Shown: positions 34,578 through 44,454 of the stretch, piece by piece | Position numbering within the stretch: position 1 is the first letter of the stretch | How the letters are laid out: each line of letters begins with the position of its first letter | Assembly: GCA_023391415.1 (NCBI GenBank) | Contig: JAEWAY010000003.1 | Span: forward strand, 1 to 64,000 | Length of the DNA stretch: 64,000 nt | Reading direction: 5' to 3' | From: Bacteroidota bacterium | Lineage (GTDB): Bacteria > Bacteroidota > Bacteroidia > Cytophagales > Cytophagaceae | The notes under the pieces: generated by a model | What the model was told of the DNA's origin: nothing | The model's input: only the letters and a program-made list of their open reading frames with translations | Databases searched by the model: none | Program-made: the position numbers and the translations under genes

Positions 34578-35306
34578 TTATCCTCGTCTGGGTCGGAAAA
34601 ACTCCAGGAGTTTCGCGCATTGGTCAATCGTGTCCGGAGTGATTTTTTTAAGTTCAGGTTCGCCTTCAGAAAAATTGATAAAATAGCCCTGGTCGAACGC
34701 GCGCAGCATATGCAGGTCATGCGTGACGCAAAGTATGGTTTTTCCATGACTGGTCAGCTCTCTGATTTTGTCAAAGACTTCTCGTTTGTGATAAAGATCG
34801 AGTTGCTGTGTAGGTTCGTCCAACAGCCAGCAATCGGCGTTGTGGAGCCGCAGTTGCGACAGCCATACGAGTTGCTGTTCGCCTCCGGATAGTGTGCCGA
34901 ATAATTGATCGGCCAGGTAGCCGATGCCGTCGTCAAGGAGTCGCTGCCTGGCTACGCTATAATCGGCAGAGGTATAGGTAGCGGGAAATCGTTTGAATCT
35001 GAAAAGTCCCATGACGACGAGATCGATGACTTTGATGTCGAAGGAGACGGGATTCTTTTGCGCGAGATAGGAGATGGCGCCGCTGAGCTCCTTGCGGGAA
35101 TAGTGTCGTAAATCTTTGCCATATAGACTTATCCGGCCCTGATAAGGCGTTTGTTTCGCCAGCGCTTTGAGGAAGGTCGATTTGCCGGATCCGTTATGGC
35201 CCAAAATGGCTACGAAGGAGGCTGCCGGAATCGAAAAGCTGATATTGTCAATCAGATCTTTATCCTTGTAGCCCAGGGATAAAGATCTGATATCAACTAT
35301 TGACAA
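34578..35306 (-). CDS. ABC transporter ATP-binding protein, siderophore/cobalamin type
   Basis: A 242-residue ABC ATPase similar to FecE/FhuC/BtuD. It has Walker A GHNGSGKST (about 35-43), Q-loop SYLAQK, signature LSGGEQQ, Walker B CWLLDEPT and switch His VTHD. Such subunits power import of iron-siderophores, haem or B12 with FecCD-type permeases. No permease or binding protein is nearby, so its partners must be encoded elsewhere. It is followed upstream on the same strand by a DUF2795 gene 12 bases away. Confidence 0.9.
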   Translation of the reverse strand: MSIVDIRSLSLGYKDKDLIDNISFSIPAASFVAILGHNGSGKSTFLKALAKQTPYQGRISLYGKDLRHYSRKELSGAISYLAQKNPVSFDIKVIDLVVMGLFRFKRFPATYTSADYSVARQRLLDDGIGYLADQLFGTLSGGEQQLVWLSQLRLHNADCWLLDEPTQQLDLYHKREVFDKIRELTSHGKTILCVTHDLHMLRAFDQGYFINFSEGEPELKKITPDTIDQCAKLLEFFRPRRG

Positions 35307-35318
35307 GACAGGCCTCGT

Positions 35319-35540
35319 TTAATATTCGTCTTCGTTGAAGAAGAAATCATCTTTGGTAGGGTAGTCGGGCCAGATCTCCTCGATACTTTCATATGGCTGA
35401 CCATCGTCTTCCAGTTCCTGCAGGTTTTCCACCACTTCCATTGGGGCTCCGGTCCGAATTGAATAATCGATCAATTCATCTTTAGTGGCCGGCCATGGAG
35501 CATCTTCCAGATAGGAGGCTAATTCAAGTGTCCAGTACAT
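35319..35540 (-). CDS. DUF2795 small acidic protein
   Basis: A 73-residue acidic protein. The core WTLELASYLEDAPWPATKDE and LIDYSIRTGAPMEVVENLQELED matches the Bacteroidota DUF2795 pattern, as does the acidic end (YPTKDDFFFNEDEY). Function is unknown. It lies 12 bases upstream of the ABC ATPase gene and may be co-transcribed with it. Confidence 0.85.
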   Translation of the reverse strand: MYWTLELASYLEDAPWPATKDELIDYSIRTGAPMEVVENLQELEDDGQPYESIEEIWPDYPTKDDFFFNEDEY

Positions 35541-35784
35541 ATTAAACAGGTTTTAAATAGTTCCGCGAAAATAAAATTTTATGGCATATAACAAACATCT
35601 TTTAGTCGGTAGGATGTAATTACTCGCCGCTTTAAGCGCAAAACGTAGATTAGGTTCAAAAAGTTTTGAAAAAAGGAATCGGGACCGGATCCGGATATTC
35701 GTACGAATAAAATGATTCTTCGGGAAAGGGAACTATTTCATGTTTTTTTGGTCATATTTGTACGTTGAATCATAACCTAGTAAA

Positions 35785-37461
35785 ATGAGCGCGGAAACTA
35801 TTATTTTTTCGATGGCTGGGGTGAGTAAAATTCATCCGCCTAACAAACAAGTACTGAAAAATATTTATCTGTCCTTTTTCTACGGAGCCAAGATCGGCGT
35901 TTTAGGACTCAACGGTTCGGGGAAATCTTCCTTGTTGAAGATTATCGCCGGTGTGGATAAGAACTATCAGGGTGAGGTCGCTTTTTCGCCGGGATATACA
36001 GTGGGTTTACTTGAGCAGGAACCGGAGTTGGACGCGAACAAGACAGTGCGTGAAGTGGTGGAAGAAGGAGTACAGGAAGTGGTCGACCTTCTGAAGGAGT
36101 TTGAAGAAATCAATCTGAAGTTCGCGGAACCTATGTCGGATGACGAGATGACCAAGCTGATCGATCGTCAGGGAGCGGTGCAGGAAAAACTGGATCATTA
36201 TAACGCGTGGGAGCTGGATAGTAAGCTGGAAAGAGCGATGGACGCGCTCCGCTGCCCTCCCGGCGAGGCGAGAATACAGAACCTTTCCGGAGGAGAAAAA
36301 CGCCGGGTAGCCCTTTGTCGTTTGCTTTTGAAGCAGCCCGACGTGCTTTTGCTCGATGAGCCTACCAACCATCTGGACGCGGAGTCGGTACACTGGCTGG
36401 AGCAGCATTTGCAACATTATCCGGGTACGGTCATAGCGGTTACGCACGATCGTTACTTCCTGGACAATGTAGCGGGATGGATATTGGAGCTTGACAGAGG
36501 CGAGGGTATCCCATGGAAAGGCAACTACTCATCGTGGCTGGAACAAAAGCAAAATCGTCTAGCGCAGGAAGAAAAAACGGAGTCTAAAAGGCAAAAGACG
36601 CTACAGCGCGAGTTGGAATGGATCAGGATGGCGCCCAAGGCGAGACATGCCAAGAGCAAGGCCAGGATTAGCTCTTATGAGAAGATGCTTGGTGAAGAGC
36701 AGAAGCAGAAGGAAGAAAGATTGGAACTGTTTATTCCGGCAGGCCCGCGATTGGGCGCCAAGGTGATTGAAGCTTCCAATGTGTCCAAAGCCTATGGAGA
36801 CCGTTTGCTGTATGAAGATCTTAATTTTTCGCTGCCTCAGGGTGGTATAGTAGGTATTATCGGGCCCAATGGCGCGGGAAAAACGACATTGTTTCGCCTG
36901 ATTACCGGTCAGGAGACGCCGGATACCGGAAATTTTGAAGTAGGGGAGACGGTAGTGCTTGGCTATCTCGATCAGGAACATTCCGATCTGGATGGGGAAA
37001 AGACCGTTTACCAGACCATATCGGGAGGTACCGACCTGATCATGGTAGGAGGCAAGCAGGTCAACGCGCGGGCCTATGTGAGCAAGTTTAACTTTAGTGG
37101 TTCCGATCAGGAGAAAAAAGTAAAGGCGCTCTCCGGAGGAGAACGCAATCGCTTGCATCTGGCTTTGACGTTAAAATCAGGCGCGAACCTGTTGTTGCTG
37201 GATGAGCCCACAAACGATCTGGATGTAAATACGATGCGAGCGCTGGAAGAAGCTCTGGAAAACTTCGCGGGTTGCGCGGTAGTCATAAGCCACGACCGCT
37301 GGTTCCTGGACAGGATCGCTACGCATATTCTGGCTTTTGAAGGAGACTCTCAGGTGTATTTCTTTGAAGGGAACTTCTCGGACTATGAGGAAAACCGTAA
37401 GAAACGTCTGGGTGACTCGGATCCAACCAGAATCAAGTATAAAAAACTGGTGAAGGAATAA
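35785..37461 (+). CDS. ettA: Energy-dependent translational throttle protein EttA
   Basis: An ABC-F protein that binds the ribosomal E site and gates entry into elongation according to ADP/ATP. It has 558 residues: two ABC domains with Walker A GLNGSGKSS (about 40) and GPNGAGKTT (about 360), signatures LSGGEKRR and LSGGERNR, and Walker B LLLLDEPTNHLD and LLLLDEPTNDLD. The arm and linker (about 240-320, Glu/Lys/Gln/Arg-rich) fit EttA. There is no transmembrane part. CATATTTG near 35755 is a 7/8 match to the -7 consensus. Confidence 0.96.
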   Translation: MSAETIIFSMAGVSKIHPPNKQVLKNIYLSFFYGAKIGVLGLNGSGKSSLLKIIAGVDKNYQGEVAFSPGYTVGLLEQEPELDANKTVREVVEEGVQEVVDLLKEFEEINLKFAEPMSDDEMTKLIDRQGAVQEKLDHYNAWELDSKLERAMDALRCPPGEARIQNLSGGEKRRVALCRLLLKQPDVLLLDEPTNHLDAESVHWLEQHLQHYPGTVIAVTHDRYFLDNVAGWILELDRGEGIPWKGNYSSWLEQKQNRLAQEEKTESKRQKTLQRELEWIRMAPKARHAKSKARISSYEKMLGEEQKQKEERLELFIPAGPRLGAKVIEASNVSKAYGDRLLYEDLNFSLPQGGIVGIIGPNGAGKTTLFRLITGQETPDTGNFEVGETVVLGYLDQEHSDLDGEKTVYQTISGGTDLIMVGGKQVNARAYVSKFNFSGSDQEKKVKALSGGERNRLHLALTLKSGANLLLLDEPTNDLDVNTMRALEEALENFAGCAVVISHDRWFLDRIATHILAFEGDSQVYFFEGNFSDYEENRKKRLGDSDPTRIKYKKLVKE

Positions 37462-37473
37462 TTATATGGTTAG

Positions 37474-37502
37474 AATGGACGTCCTGAAGGGCGTCCATTT
37501 TT
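37474..37502 (+). terminator. Terminator after ettA
   Basis: An 11-bp stem (37474-37484 with 37489-37499, one G-U pair) with a TGAA loop and a short T-run. Confidence 0.85.
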
Positions 37503-37538
37503 AAATGCTATAGAGTAGAGTAGTACCCGGATCTGTTT

Positions 37539-38012
37539 TTAAAGCTTATATAGCGCCTCAAATAATTTTCCATCGCTGATCAGCGCTCCCGCGTGAATGA
37601 CTGAAAACAGTTCCTCTTCCCTGGATTTGACATACTTTCTTTCGGACTTGAAATAACTGACCGAGCCGCTATATTTTTCCGGAGACCGGGCGAGGTCTTT
37701 CAGACAAGCGGGATTGTTGAAGTCTATCCCCAGATCTTCGTTCGCGTTCAGGCCAACCAGTAAGACAGCCTGGTCCGTAAATTTGAAAAGTAGCAGTGAA
37801 CCCGCGGCCCGCTGTTCCGCGTAATCGATTTTTTTCAGTACTTTTTCCATGACGATATCCGAAAATAAAGCGATAAGCAGTTCTACCCGCTCCGGGTCCT
37901 TTTCTTTTATAGAGGTCCAGTCGTCCGAAGTAATCTGATTGGAGGCGAGGAAACGGATAAACTCAGGTTCCAGTTCTTTTAACTCGTCCAGCGCCAGCAA
38001 TCGGTATTTCAT
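37539..38012 (-). CDS. Hypothetical protein, DUF6495-like
   Basis: A 157-residue cytoplasmic protein. Its N-terminus MKYRLLALDELKELEPEFIRFL, followed by a helix-rich first half and a strand-rich middle (SLLLFKFTDQAVLLVGLN), resembles a Bacteroidota-restricted family I recall as DUF6495; this is from memory and unverified. Function is unknown. It is convergent with ettA. Confidence 0.7.
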   Translation of the reverse strand: MKYRLLALDELKELEPEFIRFLASNQITSDDWTSIKEKDPERVELLIALFSDIVMEKVLKKIDYAEQRAAGSLLLFKFTDQAVLLVGLNANEDLGIDFNNPACLKDLARSPEKYSGSVSYFKSERKYVKSREEELFSVIHAGALISDGKLFEALYKL

Positions 38013-38335
38013 AGATTTTTGCAGGATTTATGAGACGCGAACTTAATGATATCTTCCTTTGGCTCCAATAATTGAGGCGATTGAAAGAAATGTCGTCTCC
38101 GCGAATGGAGTATTTACTTTTCCATTGACAAGTATGGAACAATGGTTGTCGTTTTTATTGAAAGTGTTAGATACTGTGAGCGCCCAAAAAAAGTAAGAAC
38201 AATTTTTATTTGCGTCTTCATTGTATTTGAGTTTGTAAAAAGATTTTTTACGGGATTGTTTACTTGTTGTTTTTTGAATTGTATCACATATATATATAAC
38301 CAATATATAAACGATCTATTCAAAAAAATGAAGTT
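38013..38335 (+). other. Intergenic region before the PL11 lyase
   Basis: 323 AT-rich bases. An 86-codon frame on the minus strand (38043-38303) has no recognisable features and is left out. The last 70 bases, with an ATATATATATAA tract (38285-38300), probably hold the lyase promoter, but no exact TAnnTTTG was found. Confidence 0.5.
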
Positions 38336-41300
38336 ATGAAGAAACTATTTTTACCAAGGCTAGACGTGTGTCGCGTATTGCTTGTTTTGTTTCTATTTCA
38401 AATGGGCGTTGTTCAGGCGCAGCGTAAAATGGAAAAGCTTGATCGGGGGTTGGTCGCTGTAAAAACGAATAATGGCGTGTTTCTCAGTTGGAGGGTTTTG
38501 GGTACCGACCCCAAGAGCGTCGCGTTTAATATCTATAGGGGAGGAGCCAAAGTAAATACTAATCCTATTACCGGAGCGACCAATATGGTTGATCCCGCGG
38601 GTACAACAAACTCTACCTATACCGTAAGACCAATTATAGGGGGCGCTGAACAAGCTGGGGGTAGTCCTGTATCTGTTTGGGATTCTCAGGTAAAGACGCT
38701 GACACTGAACAGGCCTGGTTCAAACCATACTCCGAGTGATTGTTCGGTAGGTGACCTGGATGGTGATGGCCAGTATGAACTCATTGTGAAGTGGTATCCA
38801 AATAACGCTCAGGATAATTCACAATCAGGGGTTACCGATAACACTTATTTAGACGCTTACAAACTAGACGGTACATTTATGTGGCGGATCGACCTGGGTA
38901 GAAATATCCGCTCAGGCGCCCACTATACACAGTTTCTTGTTGGGGATTATGACTCGGACGGCTTTGCCGAAGTCGCTTGTAAAACAGCGCCGGGCACAAA
39001 GGATGGTACAGGTCAATATCTGAGAAAGGGACCGGCGGCCTCTGACAATGATGAGGCCGATTATAGAAACAGTGGTGGTTATGTGCTGTCAGGGCCTGAA
39101 TACCTTACTATTTTCAACGGCAAAACCGGCGAAGAGATGGCGACAGTCAATTATGTCGTTCCAAGAGGAAGTGTTAGTAGTTGGGGTGATAATTACGGAA
39201 ACAGAGTGGATCGTTTTAACGCTACAAACGCCTATCTTGACGGAGTAAAACCCAGCATGATTTTTCAAAGAGGGTACTATACGCGCATGGTTATCGCCGC
39301 TTTTGACTGGAATGGACAAACATTAACCAACAGATGGACTTTCGATTCGAATAATTCCGGTAGTGAGAGAGCCCGCGGTCAGGGAAATCATAGTATTATG
39401 GCCGCGGATGTTGATGGAGACGGGTTTGATGAAATATTGACGGGGTCTACATGCGTTGATCATGATGGCAAATTGAGATGGACCACGGGATATGGACATG
39501 GTGACGCTAATCATGTGGGAGATTTTGATCCAGATAGTCCCGGCCTGGAAGTGTGGCAGGTAAGTGAAAATAAAGGAAGTGAACCTGATCACTACATGAT
39601 CAGAGCAAGTGATGGCCATGTACTTTGGCGCAATGGCAGCGGAAATGATAATGGCCGCGGTATGATTGGCGATATTGACGCCCGGTATCCCGGACAGGAA
39701 GCATGGTCCAATTCCGTTTCCGGAACGTATAGCGCCAATGGTACCAGAATCTCAACTTCCAAGCCTTCATCGACAAACTTCAGAGTGTACTGGGATGGAG
39801 ATTTACAAGATGAGCTGCTGAATGATAACAAGATCGATAAATGGAATGGCAACGGTTCTTCGAGATTAGCCGATCTTACAGGCCGGTCATGCAACGGAAC
39901 CAAAGCGACTCCCAATCTAAGCGCCGACATACTTGGAGACTGGCGGGAGGAAGTCATCCTTCATGACGGTGGATCGCGTATCTACATTCATACCACTACT
40001 ATTCCGACACAGCATAAGCTGTATACCCTGATGCATGATCCCGTTTACAGAAACGCGATTTCATGGCAGCAGTCTTCATACAACCAGCCTCCTCACCTGG
40101 GCTTCTTTCTCGGCGCTGGGGTGGAAAACGCGCCAACCCCCAATATTGTATTGGTTGGTGGTAGTGATTGCAATAACGTGCCAGGAGGGAGTGCCTATAT
40201 GGACGATTGTGGAGTTTGTGTAGGTGGAAATACAGGAAAAACCGCTTGCGCGATAGATTGTAATGGTGTTGCGAACGGAACCGCTACTATGGATGACTGT
40301 GGTTTTTGCGTGGGTGGCAATACCGGACGTGTGGCCTGTACCGGGTTTGTTCAGGGTGAGGATTTTTGTAGCGCGGTGGGAGTTAAAGAATCCATAAATG
40401 GAGGCTTTAAAGGAGAAGGTTATATCAATTTTGAAAACGCGTTAAACTCCAATGGTGTTTGGTATCTGCTATCGGACAGGGATATGTCGGTAAGCGTCGG
40501 AGTTCGTTATGCCAATGGTAGCGGGACCGCGAGAGGTATGAATCTTCTGGTCAATGGCGCGGTACAAGGTTCTATAACGGGAGCGTCTACCGGTAGTTGG
40601 ACAACCTGGGTTGGAGAATACGTTACGTTGAATCTTGTCAATGGTGTCAATCGGCTGGAGTTACGTTCTCTCAACTCCGATGGTGGTCCTAACATCGACT
40701 TGTTCTCATACTCAACCGCGGGGTTGACTTTTGCAGGATGTGAAGAAGACTGTCAGGGCGTCGTAGGCGGAGCCGCGTTTATGGATGAGTGTGGTGTGTG
40801 TGTAGGAGGCGCGACCGGTAAGACAGCCTGTATACAGGATTGCGCGGGAATCTGGGGAGGAAGCGCGCGCGAAGACGCCTGCGGAGTCTGTGTCGGTGGT
40901 CAGACCGGCTTTGAAAGTTGTTCGGGAAGCCTTGAAGCCGAAGACGCGTGTAGTGTCGATGGTATTCAACTGGAAAGTATAAATCAGGGATTTTCTGGCG
41001 AGGGCTATGTAAATACTGACAATCGTGCCGGTAGTAGTATTGTCTGGATATTGAATAGCGCGACTTCCCAAGCCGCTACACTTTCTTTCCGCTTCGCGAA
41101 TGGCGGAAATAGCGCGCGGGATGGTGAGCTAATTGTAAACCAAATTACGGCAGGCACTCTTAAGCTACCTGTAACAGGGGCGTGGACCACATGGCTGCAG
41201 TCAACCATGGTGGTCAATCTTGAAGCGGGCGATAATGAGATAATTCTTGAAGCGGTCACCGCGGATGGTTTAGCTAATATTGATTTAATATCATTTTCGG

Positions 41301-41551
41301 AAGGTATCTCAAGCGCGTCTTGCTCGGTAATTACCGGATTTTCAGCGTCGAAAGGCGCCGCTTCGGTAGTATACCCTAACCCGACTCATGACAAGGTATC
41401 CTGGAACGACTATAAATCATGGAATTTGTATAACGCCCAGGGTGTGGAAATCAATCAGGGTAGAGGAAACTCCATAGACCTTTCGTCTTACCCGACTGGG
41501 ATTTACCTTTTGAAACTGGAGAATACTATCGTGAAAGTAATCAGGGAATAA
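38336..41551 (+). CDS. Secreted rhamnogalacturonan lyase (PL11) with CBM-like and T9SS domains
   Basis: A 1071-residue secreted enzyme that should cleave the rhamnogalacturonan I backbone of pectin by beta-elimination. Parts in order: signal peptide (about 1-29, ending VQAQ); PL11 N-terminal beta domain and eight-bladed propeller (about 30-605) with Ca-binding-like DLDGDGQYE, DYDSDGFAE and DVDGDGFDE; two Cys-rich units with the MDDCGxCVGGNTG pattern (about 607-670); a CBM35/CBM6-like domain (about 672-800); two more Cys-rich units (about 803-862); a second CBM-like domain (about 867-1000); and a T9SS type A sorting domain (about 1008-1071, VVYPNPTHDK). The next gene group is cytoplasmic and separated by a terminator. 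Confidence 0.92.
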   Translation: MKKLFLPRLDVCRVLLVLFLFQMGVVQAQRKMEKLDRGLVAVKTNNGVFLSWRVLGTDPKSVAFNIYRGGAKVNTNPITGATNMVDPAGTTNSTYTVRPIIGGAEQAGGSPVSVWDSQVKTLTLNRPGSNHTPSDCSVGDLDGDGQYELIVKWYPNNAQDNSQSGVTDNTYLDAYKLDGTFMWRIDLGRNIRSGAHYTQFLVGDYDSDGFAEVACKTAPGTKDGTGQYLRKGPAASDNDEADYRNSGGYVLSGPEYLTIFNGKTGEEMATVNYVVPRGSVSSWGDNYGNRVDRFNATNAYLDGVKPSMIFQRGYYTRMVIAAFDWNGQTLTNRWTFDSNNSGSERARGQGNHSIMAADVDGDGFDEILTGSTCVDHDGKLRWTTGYGHGDANHVGDFDPDSPGLEVWQVSENKGSEPDHYMIRASDGHVLWRNGSGNDNGRGMIGDIDARYPGQEAWSNSVSGTYSANGTRISTSKPSSTNFRVYWDGDLQDELLNDNKIDKWNGNGSSRLADLTGRSCNGTKATPNLSADILGDWREEVILHDGGSRIYIHTTTIPTQHKLYTLMHDPVYRNAISWQQSSYNQPPHLGFFLGAGVENAPTPNIVLVGGSDCNNVPGGSAYMDDCGVCVGGNTGKTACAIDCNGVANGTATMDDCGFCVGGNTGRVACTGFVQGEDFCSAVGVKESINGGFKGEGYINFENALNSNGVWYLLSDRDMSVSVGVRYANGSGTARGMNLLVNGAVQGSITGASTGSWTTWVGEYVTLNLVNGVNRLELRSLNSDGGPNIDLFSYSTAGLTFAGCEEDCQGVVGGAAFMDECGVCVGGATGKTACIQDCAGIWGGSAREDACGVCVGGQTGFESCSGSLEAEDACSVDGIQLESINQGFSGEGYVNTDNRAGSSIVWILNSATSQAATLSFRFANGGNSARDGELIVNQITAGTLKLPVTGAWTTWLQSTMVVNLEAGDNEIILEAVTADGLANIDLISFSEGISSASCSVITGFSASKGAASVVYPNPTHDKVSWNDYKSWNLYNAQGVEINQGRGNSIDLSSYPTGIYLLKLENTIVKVIRE

Positions 41552-41582
41552 GGCAATGTATTGAGGTCGTATTGGGTCGAGT

Positions 41583-41622
41583 AAAATCCTTCGTTTATAT
41601 TTAAATAGACGAAGGATTTTTT
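41583..41622 (+). terminator. Terminator after the PL11 lyase
   Basis: A 15-bp stem AAAATCCTTCGTTTA paired with TAGACGAAGGATTTT (one G-U) closes a short AT loop and runs into T residues. Confidence 0.92.
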
Positions 41623-42207
41623 GATTCTACTCCCGAGTCCGGCCACTTTTGTAGCTAAAAATTATATGTGGTCAGGAGTTCTTTAGTTTTGATGTTGACT
41701 AAGGACCTTCCAGATCAACCTGATAAAGATACGTCAAACTATGGCCAAAGAAAATAAATAGGGCGTAAAGTGAATTGTATTTATATAGTATTATTTATAT
41801 TCGCCTTTTGTTTTTTTTAATCTGATCGTCGCGTATACCGACGAGCCTCTCGGGATTTCCTGTATGGTTTAAACGCTCGCTATTAATTCGACAGGTCCCG
41901 ACTCCGCCGTGTTACGAAATGTCTTTTACCTGATGAGCCTCGATTTTCTCTTCAGAAAAAAAGTGAATTAATTTTAAACATCTTTCGGGGAAATTGGTTT
42001 ATACACCGGAAGATTGGATTTTTATCGGGCGGGAAGCTCGGATCATAACCCTTGAGCCGTCTTGTGTAGGTAGTCCCGGATTTTTGATGCCAGGATCGGG
42101 ATCCGAAGGTTTTATCGTCCAGGTTGATTTTTAATCATTATACGCTTACGTGCCTGAAGAGCGCTTGAATTTTTAACACTATTGTCACTTTTAAATATTT
42201 TTATATT
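41623..42207 (+). other. Long intergenic region upstream of the four-gene sugar operon
   Basis: About 585 bases without a convincing ORF. GTCG-N7-CGAC at about 41830-41845 is a minor hairpin. No exact TAnnTTTG and no known RNA family were recognised. The length suggests regulatory content for the operon beginning at 42208. Confidence 0.45.
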
Positions 42208-44442
42208 ATGCGATCGTTTCACGCTACCACATTGTTTACCGGCAATGTATCCAACATATCGTCGGATTATTTGAGTTTTGAAATCAAATTACTCACCAAT
42301 GAGACAATAACAATCACAACATCGTCAACCACCTATTATGAAGTATTGCGCAATATCGGTGATATCGACAGGGACAGGGTGGAAACGAAACAAAGCGATA
42401 TCGACCAGCTTGTAAAGCGATTGGAAGAAAAAGAGCTGGAAGAAAAGCGGAATGACGCTGAAAAAGGAAAATGGAAAGAAAAACAAGAGGCTGTCCGGGA
42501 CCAAAGAAAAGCCCTGCTCAAATATCTGTATGATAAAGAGGGGTTGCTTGTTTCCGTATTCGGCGTCTACAGTGAAGACGGCGACAGGAAATCCTGTTTC
42601 GCGAAGCGGGTGGTATTGATGCATTCTGAAGCCGATAAGTATGGTTGGGAAGAGACGCATTGGTGGGTACAGCAGATCAATACCTTGTTTGAAAACTGGC
42701 TGGACGCTTTGTTCCAAAACAAGAGGGAGTTTACAGAGAGCGATATCGCGGAATTTTATCGAACCAATCTGGACTTGCTTGGGGGGGAGACTCTGGATAG
42801 CATTCAGGAATGCGCTACTTTATCAAGATTTTTATACGGACTATCCTCTTCGTATATGATGACGGGCAACGAACGTTCCTTGTCCGCCGCGAAAGCCTGC
42901 GCCCGATATATAATCAACGCGTACGCGAACCCTACGCACGACGGGAAGTATGTACTTTGGAAGTATGGCCGGGTCAGAGACGCCAAGACGACGCGGGAAA
43001 TCATACCTTCTCAGAATCCGGATGATTTCGGAACATACGCCTTGTACGAGCAGATTTATGTTCTTTCCGGCCTGGCTCAATACTACCGGATAACGCAGGA
43101 TACATGGGTTTTAAGCTATATTACCCGGACCATCGCGGGTTTCAACAGATTTTTTAAGGATGATACCGACAACGCCGTCAATGAAAATGGTTCGCCGGAT
43201 ACCTGCTTTACCGGAAAAGGCGGTTATTTTTCACACATAGATCCGGTGACGATGCGCCCGGATTCCGATTTTCTCGGGCAAAACAAGATGAAAAAGAATT
43301 GGAATTCCATTGGCGACCATATCCCGGCCTATCTGGTCAATCTGCTTCTCGCCATTGATCCGGTACCGGAAACAGGTCATGACAACGAGGCCTGGCTTGA
43401 ATTGCTGAGCGGCTGCCGATCCATACTGGAAGATTGCGTCGTCAACATACTGGATCATTTCCCTTCGAAAGACGAAGAAAACTCGCTTTTTGTCAATGAA
43501 CGCTTTGAATACGACTGGACTCCCGATCACAACTGGGGATGGCAAAAGAACAGGGGTATTGTCGGGCACAATCTCAAAATATCGTGGAACCTTACCCGAA
43601 GCGCGCATTATCTCGCGAAGCTAGCTTTCGAAAGCCAGGACGATACGGTCCGGCGTGATTATGAAAAGCTTGTCCGGCGGTGCTACGAACTGTCCAAGAC
43701 TCTGGGAGAAAATATGAAAGAATGCGGTGTCGATCTGATTCGGGGAGGTATCTTCGACGCGTTGGAAAGAAGCCCTCAGAACGGGATGAAGACCGAGTTC
43801 GCGTGGGGCGCTACCAAGGACTTCTGGCAGCAGGAGCAGGCGATACTGGCGTATTATATTATGCAGGGTGTTGATTCTATGGGCGATGATACGAGAAAGG
43901 ATTTTCTTCAGTTGGCGCGCTACTGCACTGCCTTCTGGTCGCTTTTCTTTGTAGACCAGGACTACAGAAAAATTTATTTCCGTACCAACGAGATCGGATC
44001 GACTGTCATAGAGGGGCAGTATGGTATACAGGGAGGGCACGCGATCGCGGGCTACCACGCGTTTGAGTTGTGCTACCTGGCGCATATCTATATCAAATCC
44101 TATGTCGGGCGAGACAAGGGGGCTGAGAACTTTGTCCTTTATTATCAACCGAAGGCCAATACCGGAATCAATACCTTGAATGTATTGCCGGATTTTTTTC
44201 GTCCCGATGACTTGAGACTCGCCAGCTATACCATCAATGGAGCCAAAACGGTGCTCGAAGGGCAAGCCCGGTACAAGTTTCAGATTCCTATCGCCAATAT
44301 TCCGGAAAACTCCGTGATTATCGTTGAGTATGAACGTGGAAAAGCCGTGGCTAAATCATTCAGGAAAGGCTTGCTCATGGCGGAAAACGCGCCGGTGTTC
44401 AGAAGAAAGCGGGAAATCCCTCAGATACCATTTATGAAATAA
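42208..44442 (+). CDS. AGE-family (N-acylglucosamine/cellobiose 2-epimerase-like) protein
   Basis: A 744-residue cytoplasmic protein, no signal peptide. The N-terminal part (about 1-145) is a small beta domain, SDYLSFEIKLLTNETITIT, ending YYEVLRNIGDI, with a Lys/Glu-rich helix (about 65-105) inserted before GLLVSVFGVYSEDG. The rest (about 150-640) is an (alpha/alpha)6-barrel of the AGE superfamily: GGYFSHIDPVTMRPDSDFLG, KKNWNSIGDHIPAYL, TPDHNWGWQKNRGIVGHNLK and FWQQEQAILAYY. The His residues of GDH and GHN fit the epimerase active site. A C-terminal beta extension (about 660-744) follows. The substrate is unknown. First gene of a four-gene operon; the next starts 12 bases on. Confidence 0.8.
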   Translation: MRSFHATTLFTGNVSNISSDYLSFEIKLLTNETITITTSSTTYYEVLRNIGDIDRDRVETKQSDIDQLVKRLEEKELEEKRNDAEKGKWKEKQEAVRDQRKALLKYLYDKEGLLVSVFGVYSEDGDRKSCFAKRVVLMHSEADKYGWEETHWWVQQINTLFENWLDALFQNKREFTESDIAEFYRTNLDLLGGETLDSIQECATLSRFLYGLSSSYMMTGNERSLSAAKACARYIINAYANPTHDGKYVLWKYGRVRDAKTTREIIPSQNPDDFGTYALYEQIYVLSGLAQYYRITQDTWVLSYITRTIAGFNRFFKDDTDNAVNENGSPDTCFTGKGGYFSHIDPVTMRPDSDFLGQNKMKKNWNSIGDHIPAYLVNLLLAIDPVPETGHDNEAWLELLSGCRSILEDCVVNILDHFPSKDEENSLFVNERFEYDWTPDHNWGWQKNRGIVGHNLKISWNLTRSAHYLAKLAFESQDDTVRRDYEKLVRRCYELSKTLGENMKECGVDLIRGGIFDALERSPQNGMKTEFAWGATKDFWQQEQAILAYYIMQGVDSMGDDTRKDFLQLARYCTAFWSLFFVDQDYRKIYFRTNEIGSTVIEGQYGIQGGHAIAGYHAFELCYLAHIYIKSYVGRDKGAENFVLYYQPKANTGINTLNVLPDFFRPDDLRLASYTINGAKTVLEGQARYKFQIPIANIPENSVIIVEYERGKAVAKSFRKGLLMAENAPVFRRKREIPQIPFMK

Positions 44443-44454
44443 ACCTGTACGGCA

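Noticed and set aside
38043..38303. 86-codon frame on the minus strand before the PL11 gene
   Set aside because: Very AT-rich region with no family features; may be chance.
43621..44265. Long open frame antisense to the AGE-like gene
   Set aside because: Overlaps conserved barrel motifs on the plus strand and has no recognisable start context.
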